Positions 42,220 through 51,227 of a stretch of 64,000 nt of DNA are shown in pieces. A program made the position numbers and the translations under genes. Location of the stretch: the NCBI RefSeq assembly GCF_037646705.1, contig NZ_JBBHER010000010.1, positions 1 to 64,000 on the forward strand, read 5' to 3'. The stretch comes from Pikeienuella litoralis. GTDB lineage: Bacteria; Pseudomonadota; Alphaproteobacteria; Rhodobacterales; Rhodobacteraceae. Positions within the stretch are counted from its first letter, which is position 1. Every line of letters starts with the position of its first letter. The notes beneath the pieces were generated by a model that was not told where the DNA came from, ran no database searches, and saw nothing but the letters and a program-made list of their open reading frames with translations.

Positions 42220-42232
42220 AAAGTACAACTTT
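42220..42232. promoter_or_regulatory. AAAGTACAACTTT palindrome between pxpA and the amidase gene
   Basis: Arms AAAGT and ACTTT around ACA are perfectly symmetric. It lies 54 bases ahead of pxpA and 129 bases ahead of the divergent amidase, in a locally AT-rich stretch. A shared operator is plausible, but no adjacent regulator gene is present. Confidence 0.35.
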
Positions 42233-42360
42233 CACAACATGATGAAAAGGCGTCGGCGCCGGCGGGCGCCCCCGCGCGTTTCGCCGGCGCCTCTGGACGA
42301 CCGCGCGGCGGCCATGTCACAAGACAAACGCCAGAAGACGCGACCACGGGAGTCCGAGCC

Positions 42361-43710
42361 ATGACATCACCAGCCGATCCGCTCGCCGGAGGCCTTGCCG
42401 CGTACGCCCGGCGGCTTCGCGCCGGCGAGACCACCGCCGAGGAGACGACGCGCGCCTATCTCGACCGAATCGAGGCGCTCGACGGCGCCCTCGGCGCCTA
42501 TCAGCACGTCGCGGCGGACAGCGCGCTGGCGCAGGCCCGGGCGCTCGACGCGCTTCTCGCGAGCGGGACCGACCTCGGCCCGCTGATGGGCGCGCCCGTG
42601 GCGGTCAAGGATCTTCTCGCGGTCGACGGGATGCCGACCACCGCCGGGTCGCTCCTCGACGTCTCCGACATCATCGGGGAGGAAGGGCCGTTCGTGCGCA
42701 AGCTGAGGCGGCTCGGCTGCGTGATCCTCGGCAAGACCCGCACCGTCGAATTCGCCTTTGGCGTCACCGGCGCCAGCCAGCCGCGCGGAACGCCGCGCAA
42801 CCCGGCGGACATGACGACGCCGCGCGCGCCCGGCGGGTCGAGCTCGGGCTCCGCCGTCGCGATGGCGGCCGGGCTCTGCGGCTTCGCCATCGGCTCGGAC
42901 ACCGGCGGGTCGGTGCGCATCCCGGCGGCGCTCTGCGGCGTCTTCGGCCTCAAGACCACGCACGGCCTCTGGCCGACGAAGGGCGTCTTTCCGCTGGCCC
43001 CGCATCTCGACACGCTGGGGCTTCTCACCCGCGACGCCGAGGACGCCGCGATCATCCACGCGGCGCTCGCCGACACGGTTCCGGCGGACCCGGCGCCTCT
43101 CGCCGGGCTGCGCCTGGCGCGGCCCGGCGCGTATTTCTTCCGCGGGCTCGACCCCGACGTCGAAGCGAGAACCGAAGCCGCGCTCGAGCGGCTGGCGCGC
43201 GCCGGGTGCAGCCTGACCGAGGTCGAGATCCCCGAACCGACGGCGCGCGAAGCCTATTTTCCGCTCTCGCTCTCCGCCTGCCTCGTCGCGGCGCTGGGCG
43301 CGGACCGTGTGCGCGAAGGCCGCGACCGGATGGACCCGCTCGTGGCGCGGCGCGCGGATGTGGGCGCCGAAGCCCGCGCCGCCGACCTCCTGCGGCTCGA
43401 ATGGCGACGGGCGGAGTTGAAGGCGTCGGCGCATGACCTCGCCGCGGGGCTCGACGCCTGGGTCTGCCCGACCGCGGCGATCCCGGCGCCGGCGATCGCG
43501 GCGCTCGAGGACGCCGAAGAGGCGATGCGCCTGACGCTGGGCATGACCCAGAACACGCAGCCGGCGAACTACCTCGATCTCGCGGGCGTGACGATCCCGC
43601 TGCCGGGCGCGGGCCTGCCCGTCGGCCTGCAGCTTCTTGGCGCGCCCCATAGCGAGCGGCGTCTGCTGGCGATCAGCCGCGCGGTGGAGGCGCATCTGCG
43701 CGCGCAATGA
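42361..43710 (+). CDS. Amidase signature family protein
   Basis: A 449-residue amidase. The Ser-cisSer-Lys triad is readable: Lys83 in APVAVKDLLAV, the cis-serine region GGSSSGSAVAMAAG (Ser160), and the nucleophile Ser184 in GSDTGGSVRIPAA. Length and layout match amidases of the AtzF/GatA fold. The TQNTQPANYLDLAGVTIP segment near the C-terminus lines the substrate pocket in relatives. It is divergent from pxpABC, suggesting amide or lactam breakdown feeding the 5-oxoproline route. The start at 42361 has no strong ribosome-binding site; GGGAGTCCGAGCC precedes it. Confidence 0.85.
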   Translation: MTSPADPLAGGLAAYARRLRAGETTAEETTRAYLDRIEALDGALGAYQHVAADSALAQARALDALLASGTDLGPLMGAPVAVKDLLAVDGMPTTAGSLLDVSDIIGEEGPFVRKLRRLGCVILGKTRTVEFAFGVTGASQPRGTPRNPADMTTPRAPGGSSSGSAVAMAAGLCGFAIGSDTGGSVRIPAALCGVFGLKTTHGLWPTKGVFPLAPHLDTLGLLTRDAEDAAIIHAALADTVPADPAPLAGLRLARPGAYFFRGLDPDVEARTEAALERLARAGCSLTEVEIPEPTAREAYFPLSLSACLVAALGADRVREGRDRMDPLVARRADVGAEARAADLLRLEWRRAELKASAHDLAAGLDAWVCPTAAIPAPAIAALEDAEEAMRLTLGMTQNTQPANYLDLAGVTIPLPGAGLPVGLQLLGAPHSERRLLAISRAVEAHLRAQ

Positions 43711-44017
43711 GCGGAGGGAGGCGGCCAGACGCCTTCTTCGCGCGCATCTTCCCGCGGCCACACGCCGCCAAGCCCTCCCCCTCCGCCGCGCTGGAGGAGG
43801 GGAAGGGCGTTCGGGCGTCATTCCCGGTGCGGATTGGATTGGCGGCCTCCAGAGCGGAAGGCCGACGATGCGGGTTCGGATTTCGATCGAGACCGAACCT
43901 GGATGGCGCGCGGCGCGTGCGGCTCGAGCGGCTGAACGCGGGCGCCCCGTTCCCGAAGGCGCGCGCGGCGCGCGACCTCGACGCGGCGATCGGCCCGGGC
44001 GCGCCGGGCGCGGCGCA
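43711..44017. other. 307-bp gap between converging amidase and HMG-CoA lyase genes
   Basis: No gene is supported. It holds an imperfect hairpin at 43772-43808, with arms GCCCTCCCCCTCC and GGAGGAGGGGAAGGGC, which may terminate the amidase transcript. The rest is extreme-GC sequence (many GCGC runs) without recognisable coding similarity. Confidence 0.5.
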
Positions 44018-44968
44018 TCAGCTCGCCAGCGCGTCGCGCGGCGGCGTTCCGTTCAGGTCCGCGAAGAGCCGCGCGCGCGGGATCGCCTGCGTATGGCTCG
44101 CGACCTTCGCGCCGGAAGCGTCGGTGATCATCACGCCGGCGGCGAGAAGCTTTTCAAGGTCGATGCCGGTCGAGACGCCGAGACGCTCGAAGAGATAGAC
44201 GATATCCTCGCTTGGAATGTTGCCGGTCGCGCCCGGCGCGAACGGGCAGCCACCGAGGCCCGCCGCCGCCGTGTCGAAGGAGGTGACGCCGGCCTCGCGC
44301 GCCGCGAGGATGTTGGCGACGCCGAACCCCGCCGTGTCATGGCCATGAAATCCGAAGCTCGCGTCGTCGCCGAACGCCGCGATGCATTTCTCGGCGAGGC
44401 TCCGGACATGCGCGGGCGTCGCCATGCCGGTCGTGTCGCTGATCGTATAGTCCATGCCGCTGCGCAGGGACACGATGCGCTCGATCGTCTTGAGAATGAC
44501 CGATTCCTCCATCACGCCTTCGAACGGGCAGTGAAAGCACGTGGCGAGGCCCACCCTCACATTCAGCTTTCGATCCGGGTCCATCGTCTCGAGCGTCGTC
44601 GCCAGATCCTTGATCGAAGCGTCGACGGAGCGGCGCACATTGCTCTGATTGTGCGATTCCGACATCGAGAGGACGAAGATCGGATTTTCGAGGCCGGCCG
44701 CGACGGCGCGCTGAAACCCTTTCAGATTGGGGGTCAGCACCATGCCCCGAACATCGTCGGGCAAGGGGCCCAGAGCCGCGATGACCTCCTCCATGTCGCG
44801 CATCTGCGGGATCGCGCTCGGGCTGACGAAGGAGCCGAGCTCCATCCTCTTGAAGCCGGCGTCGATGAGCCGCCGGATGAACTCGACCTTGGTTGCGGTC
44901 GGGACGAAGGTCGCGATGTTCTGCAATCCGTCACGCGGACCAACTTCGACGATCTCTACTTCCGGCAT
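44018..44968 (-). CDS. Hydroxymethylglutaryl-CoA lyase family protein (second copy)
   Basis: A 316-residue DRE-TIM lyase. It has VEVGPRDGLQN with the metal-binding Asp, LGSFVSPSAIPQM, FVLSMSESHNQSNVRRS, SDTTGMATPAHV, the metal ligands in GFHGHDTAGFG and the signature GLGGCPFAPGATGN with its Cys. It differs widely from the lyase at 16237, including the C-terminal 40 residues. It lies 65 bases downstream of the LysR gene on the same strand and faces a lactonase, TRAP and CaiB set. Together these could import an acid, load it with CoA and cleave it; HMG-CoA or citramalyl-CoA-like substrates are candidates. Confidence 0.83.
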   Translation of the reverse strand: MPEVEIVEVGPRDGLQNIATFVPTATKVEFIRRLIDAGFKRMELGSFVSPSAIPQMRDMEEVIAALGPLPDDVRGMVLTPNLKGFQRAVAAGLENPIFVLSMSESHNQSNVRRSVDASIKDLATTLETMDPDRKLNVRVGLATCFHCPFEGVMEESVILKTIERIVSLRSGMDYTISDTTGMATPAHVRSLAEKCIAAFGDDASFGFHGHDTAGFGVANILAAREAGVTSFDTAAAGLGGCPFAPGATGNIPSEDIVYLFERLGVSTGIDLEKLLAAGVMITDASGAKVASHTQAIPRARLFADLNGTPPRDALAS

Positions 44969-45033
44969 GGCGCTCGCTCCCTTTCAGCCTTGTCTCCAGG
45001 CTGGGGAGTAAGCCAGTCGCAGGCGCGGAACCA

Positions 45034-45963
45034 TTATTCGTTCGGAACGGCAGGGTTCGCGTTTGGATACGCCTCGGCGCTCCGCGACAGATGTTCGAGC
45101 ATCAGGCGAACGCATGCGGTGGTTTTTTGCCCCGTCCGCGCGCAAACCGCCAGTTCCCGCCGGGCCCAGGCGTCGCGCAGCGGAACGCCGACCAGGCGTT
45201 CGGCGGATTTGAACGATCTGGCGACGTTCACCGGCACGATCGTGACGCCCAGCCCCGCCGCGGCCATGCTGACCGCGGAGCCGAAAGTCACCACCTTGAT
45301 GCTGTTCTTGAGCTGGAACCCGAGCGATTGGGCGGCCTCCATCAGAAGGGCCTGAAGCGAACTGCCAAGTTCGAGACCGATCATCGAATGGTCGCGCAGC
45401 TCGAAAAAGTCGATCGAGTCGCGGGCGGCGAGAGGGTCTTCGGGCGGCAGCAGCGCCACAAGCTGATCGACGCGATACCTGAACGCTGAAACGCAGTCCG
45501 GCAACGGCACATGGGCGGCGATCACCCCAATGTCCGATACGCCGTCAAGGAGCGACTGGAGAACCTCGACGCTGGTCTCTTCGCTGAGAACGACGCGCAC
45601 ATCGGGATAGGCGCGATTGAAGCTGACGATATCGGCGGGGAGATATTGATGCACCGCCGAGCTGTGGGCGCTGATGCGGACCTGCCCGCTCCGGCCGTCC
45701 GTGTAGAGGCTGAGATCGGCGGTCATGTCGTTCAGGATGTCGAAGATCCGCCGCGTGTGAACCACCATCGCCTCCCCCGCCGGCGTCGCGCTGACGCCGC
45801 GCGGGTGCCGGTAGAAGAGCTGGACGCCCAGCTCCGCCTCGAGATCGTTAATACGCTTGCTTACCGCGGATGGCGCGATATGCTCCTGGTCCGCCGCCTT
45901 GGTCAGGCTTTCGAGGTTGTAGACGGCGATAAAAATCCGGAGCGTGGTCAGATCGAACCGCAT
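45034..45963 (-). CDS. LysR-family transcriptional regulator
   Basis: A 309-residue regulator. The ATG at 45963 (GAGG upstream) gives the canonical MRFDLTTLRIFIAVYNLES with the helix-turn-helix LTKAADQEHIAPSAVSKRI (about 19-37) and the wing region GVQLFYRHPRGVSATPAGE. The effector domain begins near residue 88 (GQVRISAHSSAVHQYLP). It is divergent from the SMP-30 gene across 186 bp, the usual arrangement for a LysR regulator controlling the divergent operon, and also likely transcribes the HMG-CoA lyase gene downstream. Confidence 0.88.
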   Translation of the reverse strand: MRFDLTTLRIFIAVYNLESLTKAADQEHIAPSAVSKRINDLEAELGVQLFYRHPRGVSATPAGEAMVVHTRRIFDILNDMTADLSLYTDGRSGQVRISAHSSAVHQYLPADIVSFNRAYPDVRVVLSEETSVEVLQSLLDGVSDIGVIAAHVPLPDCVSAFRYRVDQLVALLPPEDPLAARDSIDFFELRDHSMIGLELGSSLQALLMEAAQSLGFQLKNSIKVVTFGSAVSMAAAGLGVTIVPVNVARSFKSAERLVGVPLRDAWARRELAVCARTGQKTTACVRLMLEHLSRSAEAYPNANPAVPNE

Positions 45964-46149
45964 CTTGAGGCACCTCTCGCTCCCCTGGCATCGCCAATCA
46001 AGAACGCCAGTGTTCCGAAACAAGGCTTCTCATATCGAATGGGCTGCTGATAGCAAACCTCTCTGGCGAGAGAACAGGTCGCAGCTTGAAATGGCCTCGG
46101 CGCGTCGACTCTCGCTGAACCAACAGAGGCCTGCCGGGAGGAGACATCA

Positions 46150-47109
46150 ATGACCGCCGTCGCGTTGGACGCCCTGAGTTTTCTCGGACGCTCCCTGTCA
46201 CGCCCCGAATGCGTGCTGGCGACGCGTTCGGGCGATCTTTTCGTCTCGGACAGCAGGGGCGGCGTCAGCATCGTCAACCCGGACGGCCGGGAAGTCCTGG
46301 TGAAGGCCCGCAACGCGCCGGAGGGGTTCCTGCCCAACGGTATCGCGCTGCTGGACGACAGAAGCTTTCTGATCGCGAATCTCGGGCCGACCGGCGGCGT
46401 CTATCATCTGGCGCAGGACGGGACGCTGACCCCGCGGCTTCTTGAAATAGACGGCGAACCGCTGCCGCCGACGAATTTCGTGGGGCTCGATCGCCGCGGC
46501 CGGATCTGGGTGACCGTCAGCACATGGCTGAACCCGCGCGAGCGATCGATGTTCAAGGGCCACGCCGACGGATTCATCGTTCTGATCGACGGCGACGGCG
46601 CGCGGATCGTCGCGGAGGGCCTCGGCTTCACCAACGAGGCGATCGTCGATCCCACCGGCGAATGGCTTTACGTCAACGAGACCATGGGGCGCCGGACGAG
46701 CCGCTTTCCGATCCTCGCCGACGGCGCGCTGGGCGCGAAGGAGCTGGTCGCCGCCTACGGCCCGGCGACATTTCCCGATGGATTGGCCTTCGATGACGCG
46801 GGCGGCGTCTGGATCGTCAGCGTGGCGAGCAATCGGTTGATCCGCACCGCGCCGGATGGAACGCAGACGACCTTCATCGAGGACGCCGATCCGGAGGTGC
46901 TGGCGGATGTCGCGGCGCAGTTCGACGCCGGCGCCTGCGCCCGGCCGCTGATCGACAGCGGCGGCAAGCGCCGCCTCGGCAATCTCGCCAGTCTCGCCTT
47001 CGGCGGCGAGGATCTCCAGACGATCTATCTCGGGACGCTGTTCCTGAACGAGATCATCCATTTTCGCTCATCGTTCAGAGGGGCGAAGCCGGTCCACTGG
47101 GAATTTTGA
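46150..47109 (+). CDS. SMP-30/gluconolactonase family protein
   Basis: A 319-residue six-bladed beta-propeller of the SMP-30/LRE family. Metal-site segments are visible: RPECVLATRSGDLFVSD with the acidic ligand near Glu20, FLPNGIALLDD, PTNFVGLDRRGRIWVTVS, GLGFTNEAIVDPTGEWLYVNE and FPDGLAFDDAGGVWI. Family members hydrolyse sugar or hydroxy-acid lactones using one divalent metal. GGGAGGAG lies six bases before the ATG. It is the first gene of an operon with a TRAP transporter and a CaiB-like CoA-transferase, so lactone opening of an imported compound is likely. Confidence 0.85.
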   Translation: MTAVALDALSFLGRSLSRPECVLATRSGDLFVSDSRGGVSIVNPDGREVLVKARNAPEGFLPNGIALLDDRSFLIANLGPTGGVYHLAQDGTLTPRLLEIDGEPLPPTNFVGLDRRGRIWVTVSTWLNPRERSMFKGHADGFIVLIDGDGARIVAEGLGFTNEAIVDPTGEWLYVNETMGRRTSRFPILADGALGAKELVAAYGPATFPDGLAFDDAGGVWIVSVASNRLIRTAPDGTQTTFIEDADPEVLADVAAQFDAGACARPLIDSGGKRRLGNLASLAFGGEDLQTIYLGTLFLNEIIHFRSSFRGAKPVHWEF

Positions 47110-47207
47110 CCGGCGCTGGCGTCGAAGCTCCCGCACCGGCCGCATGAACGCGGGCGGCGCGGCGGACTCGTCTGACAAGAAATGAAAAGAAACGGGAGAA
47201 ACTCACG

Positions 47208-48209
47208 ATGAACAAAATGCTTTCAACGCTGTTCGGCGCTGGCGCGCTGACCGTCGCGGCGCTCTCGCAGCCGTCGGCGGCGGCGGACATGACCTTGCGG
47301 ATGGGCACCTTCGCCACCGCATCGAGCCCCTGGGGCCAGGCGATGCGCGCCTTCTCGGAGATCGTCGAGGAGAAGACCGAAGGGCGGATCGAGATTTCGG
47401 TCTACACCGACGGGCAGATCGGCGGCATGCAGCAATTGTTGACCGGCATGCAGCTCGGCACCATCGACATGGCCTATTTCGACGTCACCGTCGCCTCCTT
47501 CCTGAAGGGCGCCGATTCAATCAAGGTCGCCATCGTTCCCTATCTCTTCAATTCGAAGGCGGATGCGGCCAAGGTTCTCAACTCCGACCTCTTTCAGGAC
47601 ATCTACCAGGAGATCGCGGCGAATACCGGCGTGCGCATCTTCGCCGCCTACGGCGACCGCTCCCCTCGCGCGATCCAGACCACCAAGGGCCCGATCGTGA
47701 CGCCCGAAGATCTGAAGGGCATGAAGATGCGCGTCGCGGGCATCGACGTCTATGAGCACACCTTCGAGACGCTCGGCACCCAGATCACGCCGCTCGGCAT
47801 GACCGAAATCTACAATGCGCTGAGCCGCGGCATCGTGGACGGTCAGGACAACGGCTTCGAGCTGGCGATCCCGCCGAAATTCCACGAGGTCGCGAAATAC
47901 TGGTCGGCGACGGATCACGTTTACGGCGTCACCGGCTGGTTCATCTCCGATCAGGTCTGGGGCCGCCTGAGCCCGGAGGATCAGGCGATCTTCCTCGAGG
48001 CCGCGAAAGAGGCCGGGCAGGTGTCGACCGACGCCACCAATGAGCTGGACGCGAACGGGCTGAAGCTGCTCCAGGAGGCCGGCGTCACCTATACGGTGCC
48101 TGACCGGGAGGCGTTCCGCGCCGCTCTCGCGGATGTCTACAAGGAGTTTGAGGGCAAGATCTGGCCGGAGGGGCTGGTCGAGAAAATCAGGGCGATGCAG
48201 GCCGAATAG
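47208..48209 (+). CDS. TRAP transporter binding protein (DctP family)
   Basis: A 333-residue periplasmic protein with a signal peptide (cleavage near AAA-DM, residue 27). Mature features: LRMGTFATASSPWGQAMRAF, VYTDGQIGGMQQLLTGMQLG, the MKGMRV-like LKGMKMRVAGIDVYEHTF with conserved Arg, and GVTGWFISDQVWGRLSPED. GGGAGAAA precedes the ATG. It belongs to the LysR-controlled operon with lactonase and CaiB genes. The ligand is probably a hydroxy or keto acid, by context only. Confidence 0.87.
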   Translation: MNKMLSTLFGAGALTVAALSQPSAAADMTLRMGTFATASSPWGQAMRAFSEIVEEKTEGRIEISVYTDGQIGGMQQLLTGMQLGTIDMAYFDVTVASFLKGADSIKVAIVPYLFNSKADAAKVLNSDLFQDIYQEIAANTGVRIFAAYGDRSPRAIQTTKGPIVTPEDLKGMKMRVAGIDVYEHTFETLGTQITPLGMTEIYNALSRGIVDGQDNGFELAIPPKFHEVAKYWSATDHVYGVTGWFISDQVWGRLSPEDQAIFLEAAKEAGQVSTDATNELDANGLKLLQEAGVTYTVPDREAFRAALADVYKEFEGKIWPEGLVEKIRAMQAE

Positions 48210-48216
48210 CCCTGCG

Positions 48217-48717
48217 ATGATCCGGCTCCACCTCGCCTTGAAGCGCGTCGAGTCAGGCCTCGCCTGGCTCGTTCGCGGCGCCACGATCCTCCTGATGGCG
48301 ACCATCCTGATCTTCACGATCGGCTCGGCCAGCGACAGGTACATATACGACACCTCGTTCAACGCGCATGATCAGATCGCGCAGCTCGCGCTCGTCTGGC
48401 TGACCTTTCTCGGCTTCATGCTGGCGCTCCGCGCGCGCACCAATATCCGCGTGGATCTGATCGACGGGGTGCTCTCGCCGCGTGGCCTGAGGGTGAGAAA
48501 CATCGCTGGCGATCTTGTCGCCATCGGCCTCTTTTGCGTCATTCAATGGAAGGTCTGGCGCCTGGTGGAGGTCGGAGCCGGACAGGTCATCATGGGCACG
48601 CCCTTTTCCTCCGCCCTCACCTTCCTGGCCATCGCGGTGGGGACGGCGTACGGCATTCTCGTCATCGCTCTCCGGCTGACGCATACCGTCGTTCATTGGA
48701 GAGACAGCGAATGCTGA
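48217..48717 (+). CDS. TRAP transporter small permease (DctQ family)
   Basis: A 166-residue protein with four membrane helices, starting seven bases after dctP. DctQ features: LLMATILIFTIGSASDRYIY, FNAHDQIAQLALVWLTFLGF and the loop LRARTNIRVDLIDGVLSPRG. It overlaps the dctM start by seven bases, so the two are coupled. Confidence 0.84.
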   Translation: MIRLHLALKRVESGLAWLVRGATILLMATILIFTIGSASDRYIYDTSFNAHDQIAQLALVWLTFLGFMLALRARTNIRVDLIDGVLSPRGLRVRNIAGDLVAIGLFCVIQWKVWRLVEVGAGQVIMGTPFSSALTFLAIAVGTAYGILVIALRLTHTVVHWRDSEC

Positions 48718-49988
48718 CCCTTGTCTTCGTGCTGTTTCTCTTCGCCGTTCTGGCGGGGTTCGATGTCGGCCTGTCGATGATCGGCGCGGCCGCGGTCGGC
48801 ATGGTCCTGCATCCGGGCAACCCCGTCGATCTGATCATGGTGGCGCTGACCGCGACCAATTCCGTCAATGAATCGACGCTAGTGACCATTCCGCTCTTCG
48901 TGCTGGCGGCGGAGATCATGAACCATGGCGGGCTGACGAAACGGCTCGTCGAATGGGCGCTGTCGATGATCGGCCATGTCCGGGGGTCGCTAAGCCAGGT
49001 GTCGATCATCTCGAACCTGATCATGGCCGGCGTTTCGGGCTCGGCCGTGGCCGACGCCGCCGCGACCGGGGGCCTCCTGGTGCCGGCGATGAAGAAGGAA
49101 GGCTACCCCGACGGATACGCTGGCGCGGTTGTCGCCGCCGGCGCGATGCTCGGCCCGATCATTCCGCCGTCGATCCCGATGATCATCTACGCGGTGATCG
49201 CCAATGTCTCCGTTCTCAAGCTCTTCATGGCCGGGATCGTGCCGGGCCTGTTGCTCGCGGGCGGCTATATGGCGATCTGCTATCTGATCGCGCGCCGGAA
49301 CAACTATCCTTCGCGTCCGCGGCAAACCTGGCGCGTGGTGCTCGCCACCACGCAGTATTCGATCTTCGCTCTCGGAATGCCCCTGATCATTATCCTCGGC
49401 ATGCGCTTTGGTCTCGTCACCGATATCGAGGCGTCCGCCGTGGCGGCGCTCTACGCGCTGCTGGTTTCGATCTTCGTCTACCGGTCGATAGGCTGGCGTG
49501 AACTGATGCGGGTCTTCTATCTCGCATCGCGCTCCGCGGCGGCGGTTCTGTTCCTGCTGGCGGCGGCGGGGCCGTTCGGCTGGCTGCTGGCGGAGGCCAA
49601 AATCAATGACGCCATCGCGGCCGGCATTCTGACGCTGACCGCCGATCCCCTGATCGGGCTTTTGCTCATCAATGTCGTCCTGTTGCTGATCGGTTGCTTT
49701 CTGGAGCCGCTGCCGGCGCTGGTGATCTTCGTGCCGTCGCTGCTGCCCGCCGGGGCCGCGCTCGGCGTCGATCCGGTGCATCTGGGGCTCGTCATGGTGC
49801 TCAACCTGATGATCGGCATGCTGACGCCGCCCATCGGGCTCTTGCTGTTCGTCGTGGCCGGAATCGGCTCGATCCCGATCACGCGGGTGATCAGGGCGAT
49901 CTTCCCGTTTCTGCTCTGGTCGCTCGCGGTGTTGCTGCTGGTGACGTTCTTCCCCGCGGTTGTTCTCTGGCTGCCAAACTATGTCTGA
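48711..49988 (+). CDS. TRAP transporter large permease (DctM family)
   Basis: A 425-residue polytopic protein. Motifs: TIPLFVLAAEIMNHGGLTKR, AGVSGSAVADAAATGGLLVPA (about 100-120), AAGAMLGPIIPPSIPMIIYA and the C-terminal IGMLTPPIGLLLFVVAG. It forms the transport channel with the DctQ protein encoded just upstream. The CaiB-like gene follows after 16 bases, which contain its AAGGAG site. Confidence 0.88.
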   Translation: MLTLVFVLFLFAVLAGFDVGLSMIGAAAVGMVLHPGNPVDLIMVALTATNSVNESTLVTIPLFVLAAEIMNHGGLTKRLVEWALSMIGHVRGSLSQVSIISNLIMAGVSGSAVADAAATGGLLVPAMKKEGYPDGYAGAVVAAGAMLGPIIPPSIPMIIYAVIANVSVLKLFMAGIVPGLLLAGGYMAICYLIARRNNYPSRPRQTWRVVLATTQYSIFALGMPLIIILGMRFGLVTDIEASAVAALYALLVSIFVYRSIGWRELMRVFYLASRSAAAVLFLLAAAGPFGWLLAEAKINDAIAAGILTLTADPLIGLLLINVVLLLIGCFLEPLPALVIFVPSLLPAGAALGVDPVHLGLVMVLNLMIGMLTPPIGLLLFVVAGIGSIPITRVIRAIFPFLLWSLAVLLLVTFFPAVVLWLPNYV

Positions 49989-50004
49989 AGATAAGGAGTT
50001 CTCG

Positions 50005-51192
50005 ATGTCCAAAGGACCGTTGAGCGGGATGCGGGTTGTGGATCTGACCCGGATTCTTGCGGGCCCGTTCAGCACGCAGTTGCTCGGCGATCTCGGCGCC
50101 GAAGTCATCAAGGTCGAAACGCCCGGTCAGGGCGACCCGATCCGCGGACAGGGCGGCATGCGGGACGGGCTCAGCTACTATTTCGCCGGATTCAACCGCA
50201 ACAAGCAGTCCATCACCCTCAACCTGCGCACGGATCAGGGCATGGCCGCGCTGCGGCGGCTCATAGCGACGGCGGACGTTCTGGTGGAGAACTACCGCCC
50301 GACGGTGCTCGAGGATATGGGGCTCGGTTTCGAGGCGTTGAAGAAGATCAAGTCCGACATCATCGTCTGCTCGATTTCGGGTTATGGAAAAACCGGCCCT
50401 TACCGCGACCGCCCCTCCTTCGACTTCATCGCCCAGGCGATGAGCGGCTTCATGAGCTCCACCGGATTTCCGGACCGGGAGCCGCTCCGGGCCGGGTTGC
50501 CGATTTCGGACCTCGTCGCCGGGCTCTATGGCGCGCTCGCCATTTCGTCGGCCCTCGTCCGGCGGGAGCGCACCGGAAAGCCGGAGCAGATCGATGTCGC
50601 GCTCGTCGATTCCATCCTGAGCTTCGCGAGCTATTTCGGGGCGGCCTATTTCGCGACCGGCGAGCAGATGGATCGATGCGGCAACGATCACCCTGTCGTC
50701 GCGCCCTATGGTCTCTTTCACGCCTCGGACGGCGCCGTCGCGATCGCGCCCAGCAACGACCAGATCTACAAACGTCTGATCGACGCGTTGGACCTGAATG
50801 AGGCGATGGACGCGCCTGACTTCGCCACGAACGAGATGAGAATGAAAAATCGCGACAGGGTGAACGCGCTGATCAACGAAAGGATATCTCAGCGGCCCCG
50901 CGCGGAATGGGTGGAACGCTTGAATGCGGCCGGCGTCCCATGCGGTCTGGTCATGACCTATCCGGAAGCGTTCGAGGACCCGCAGATCCGCGCGCGGGAG
51001 ATGGTTCTCAAGGTGGAGCATCCCGGCCATGGCCCCGTCGAAATGATCGGATTTCCGATGAAGTTGACGGAGGCGCAATGCGAACTCCGGTTGCCGGCGC
51101 CGGAATTGGGCGCGGACACGTCGGACGTGCTGGCAAGCCTGGGCTATAGCGCCGACGAGATCTCCGAACTGCGAAACATGAAGGTGGTTTGA
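50005..51192 (+). CDS. CaiB/BaiF family CoA-transferase
   Basis: A 395-residue class III CoA-transferase. The ATG at 50005 follows AAGGAG by six bases and gives MSKGPLSGMRVVDLTRILAG. The N-terminal fold GPFSTQLLGDLGAEVIKVE, the NRNKQSITLNLRTDQG segment, VLVENYRPTVLEDMGLG, GYGKTGPYRDRPSFDFIAQA and QIDVALVDSILSF, with the CoA-carrying Asp, are all present, unlike the Glu variant at 21620. It would move CoA from a donor such as succinyl- or acetyl-CoA to the imported acid. It ends the operon; a hairpin follows. Confidence 0.86.
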   Translation: MSKGPLSGMRVVDLTRILAGPFSTQLLGDLGAEVIKVETPGQGDPIRGQGGMRDGLSYYFAGFNRNKQSITLNLRTDQGMAALRRLIATADVLVENYRPTVLEDMGLGFEALKKIKSDIIVCSISGYGKTGPYRDRPSFDFIAQAMSGFMSSTGFPDREPLRAGLPISDLVAGLYGALAISSALVRRERTGKPEQIDVALVDSILSFASYFGAAYFATGEQMDRCGNDHPVVAPYGLFHASDGAVAIAPSNDQIYKRLIDALDLNEAMDAPDFATNEMRMKNRDRVNALINERISQRPRAEWVERLNAAGVPCGLVMTYPEAFEDPQIRAREMVLKVEHPGHGPVEMIGFPMKLTEAQCELRLPAPELGADTSDVLASLGYSADEISELRNMKVV

Positions 51193-51202
51193 GCCGACCG
51201 GA

Positions 51203-51227
51203 CGGCCCGCCTCTCTGCGGCGGGCCG
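51203..51227 (+). terminator. Hairpin after the CaiB-like gene
   Basis: A perfect 9-bp stem (CGGCCCGCC with GGCGGGCCG) and a 7-base loop, ten bases past the stop. It has no T-run, so it is a likely but incomplete intrinsic terminator. Confidence 0.55.
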
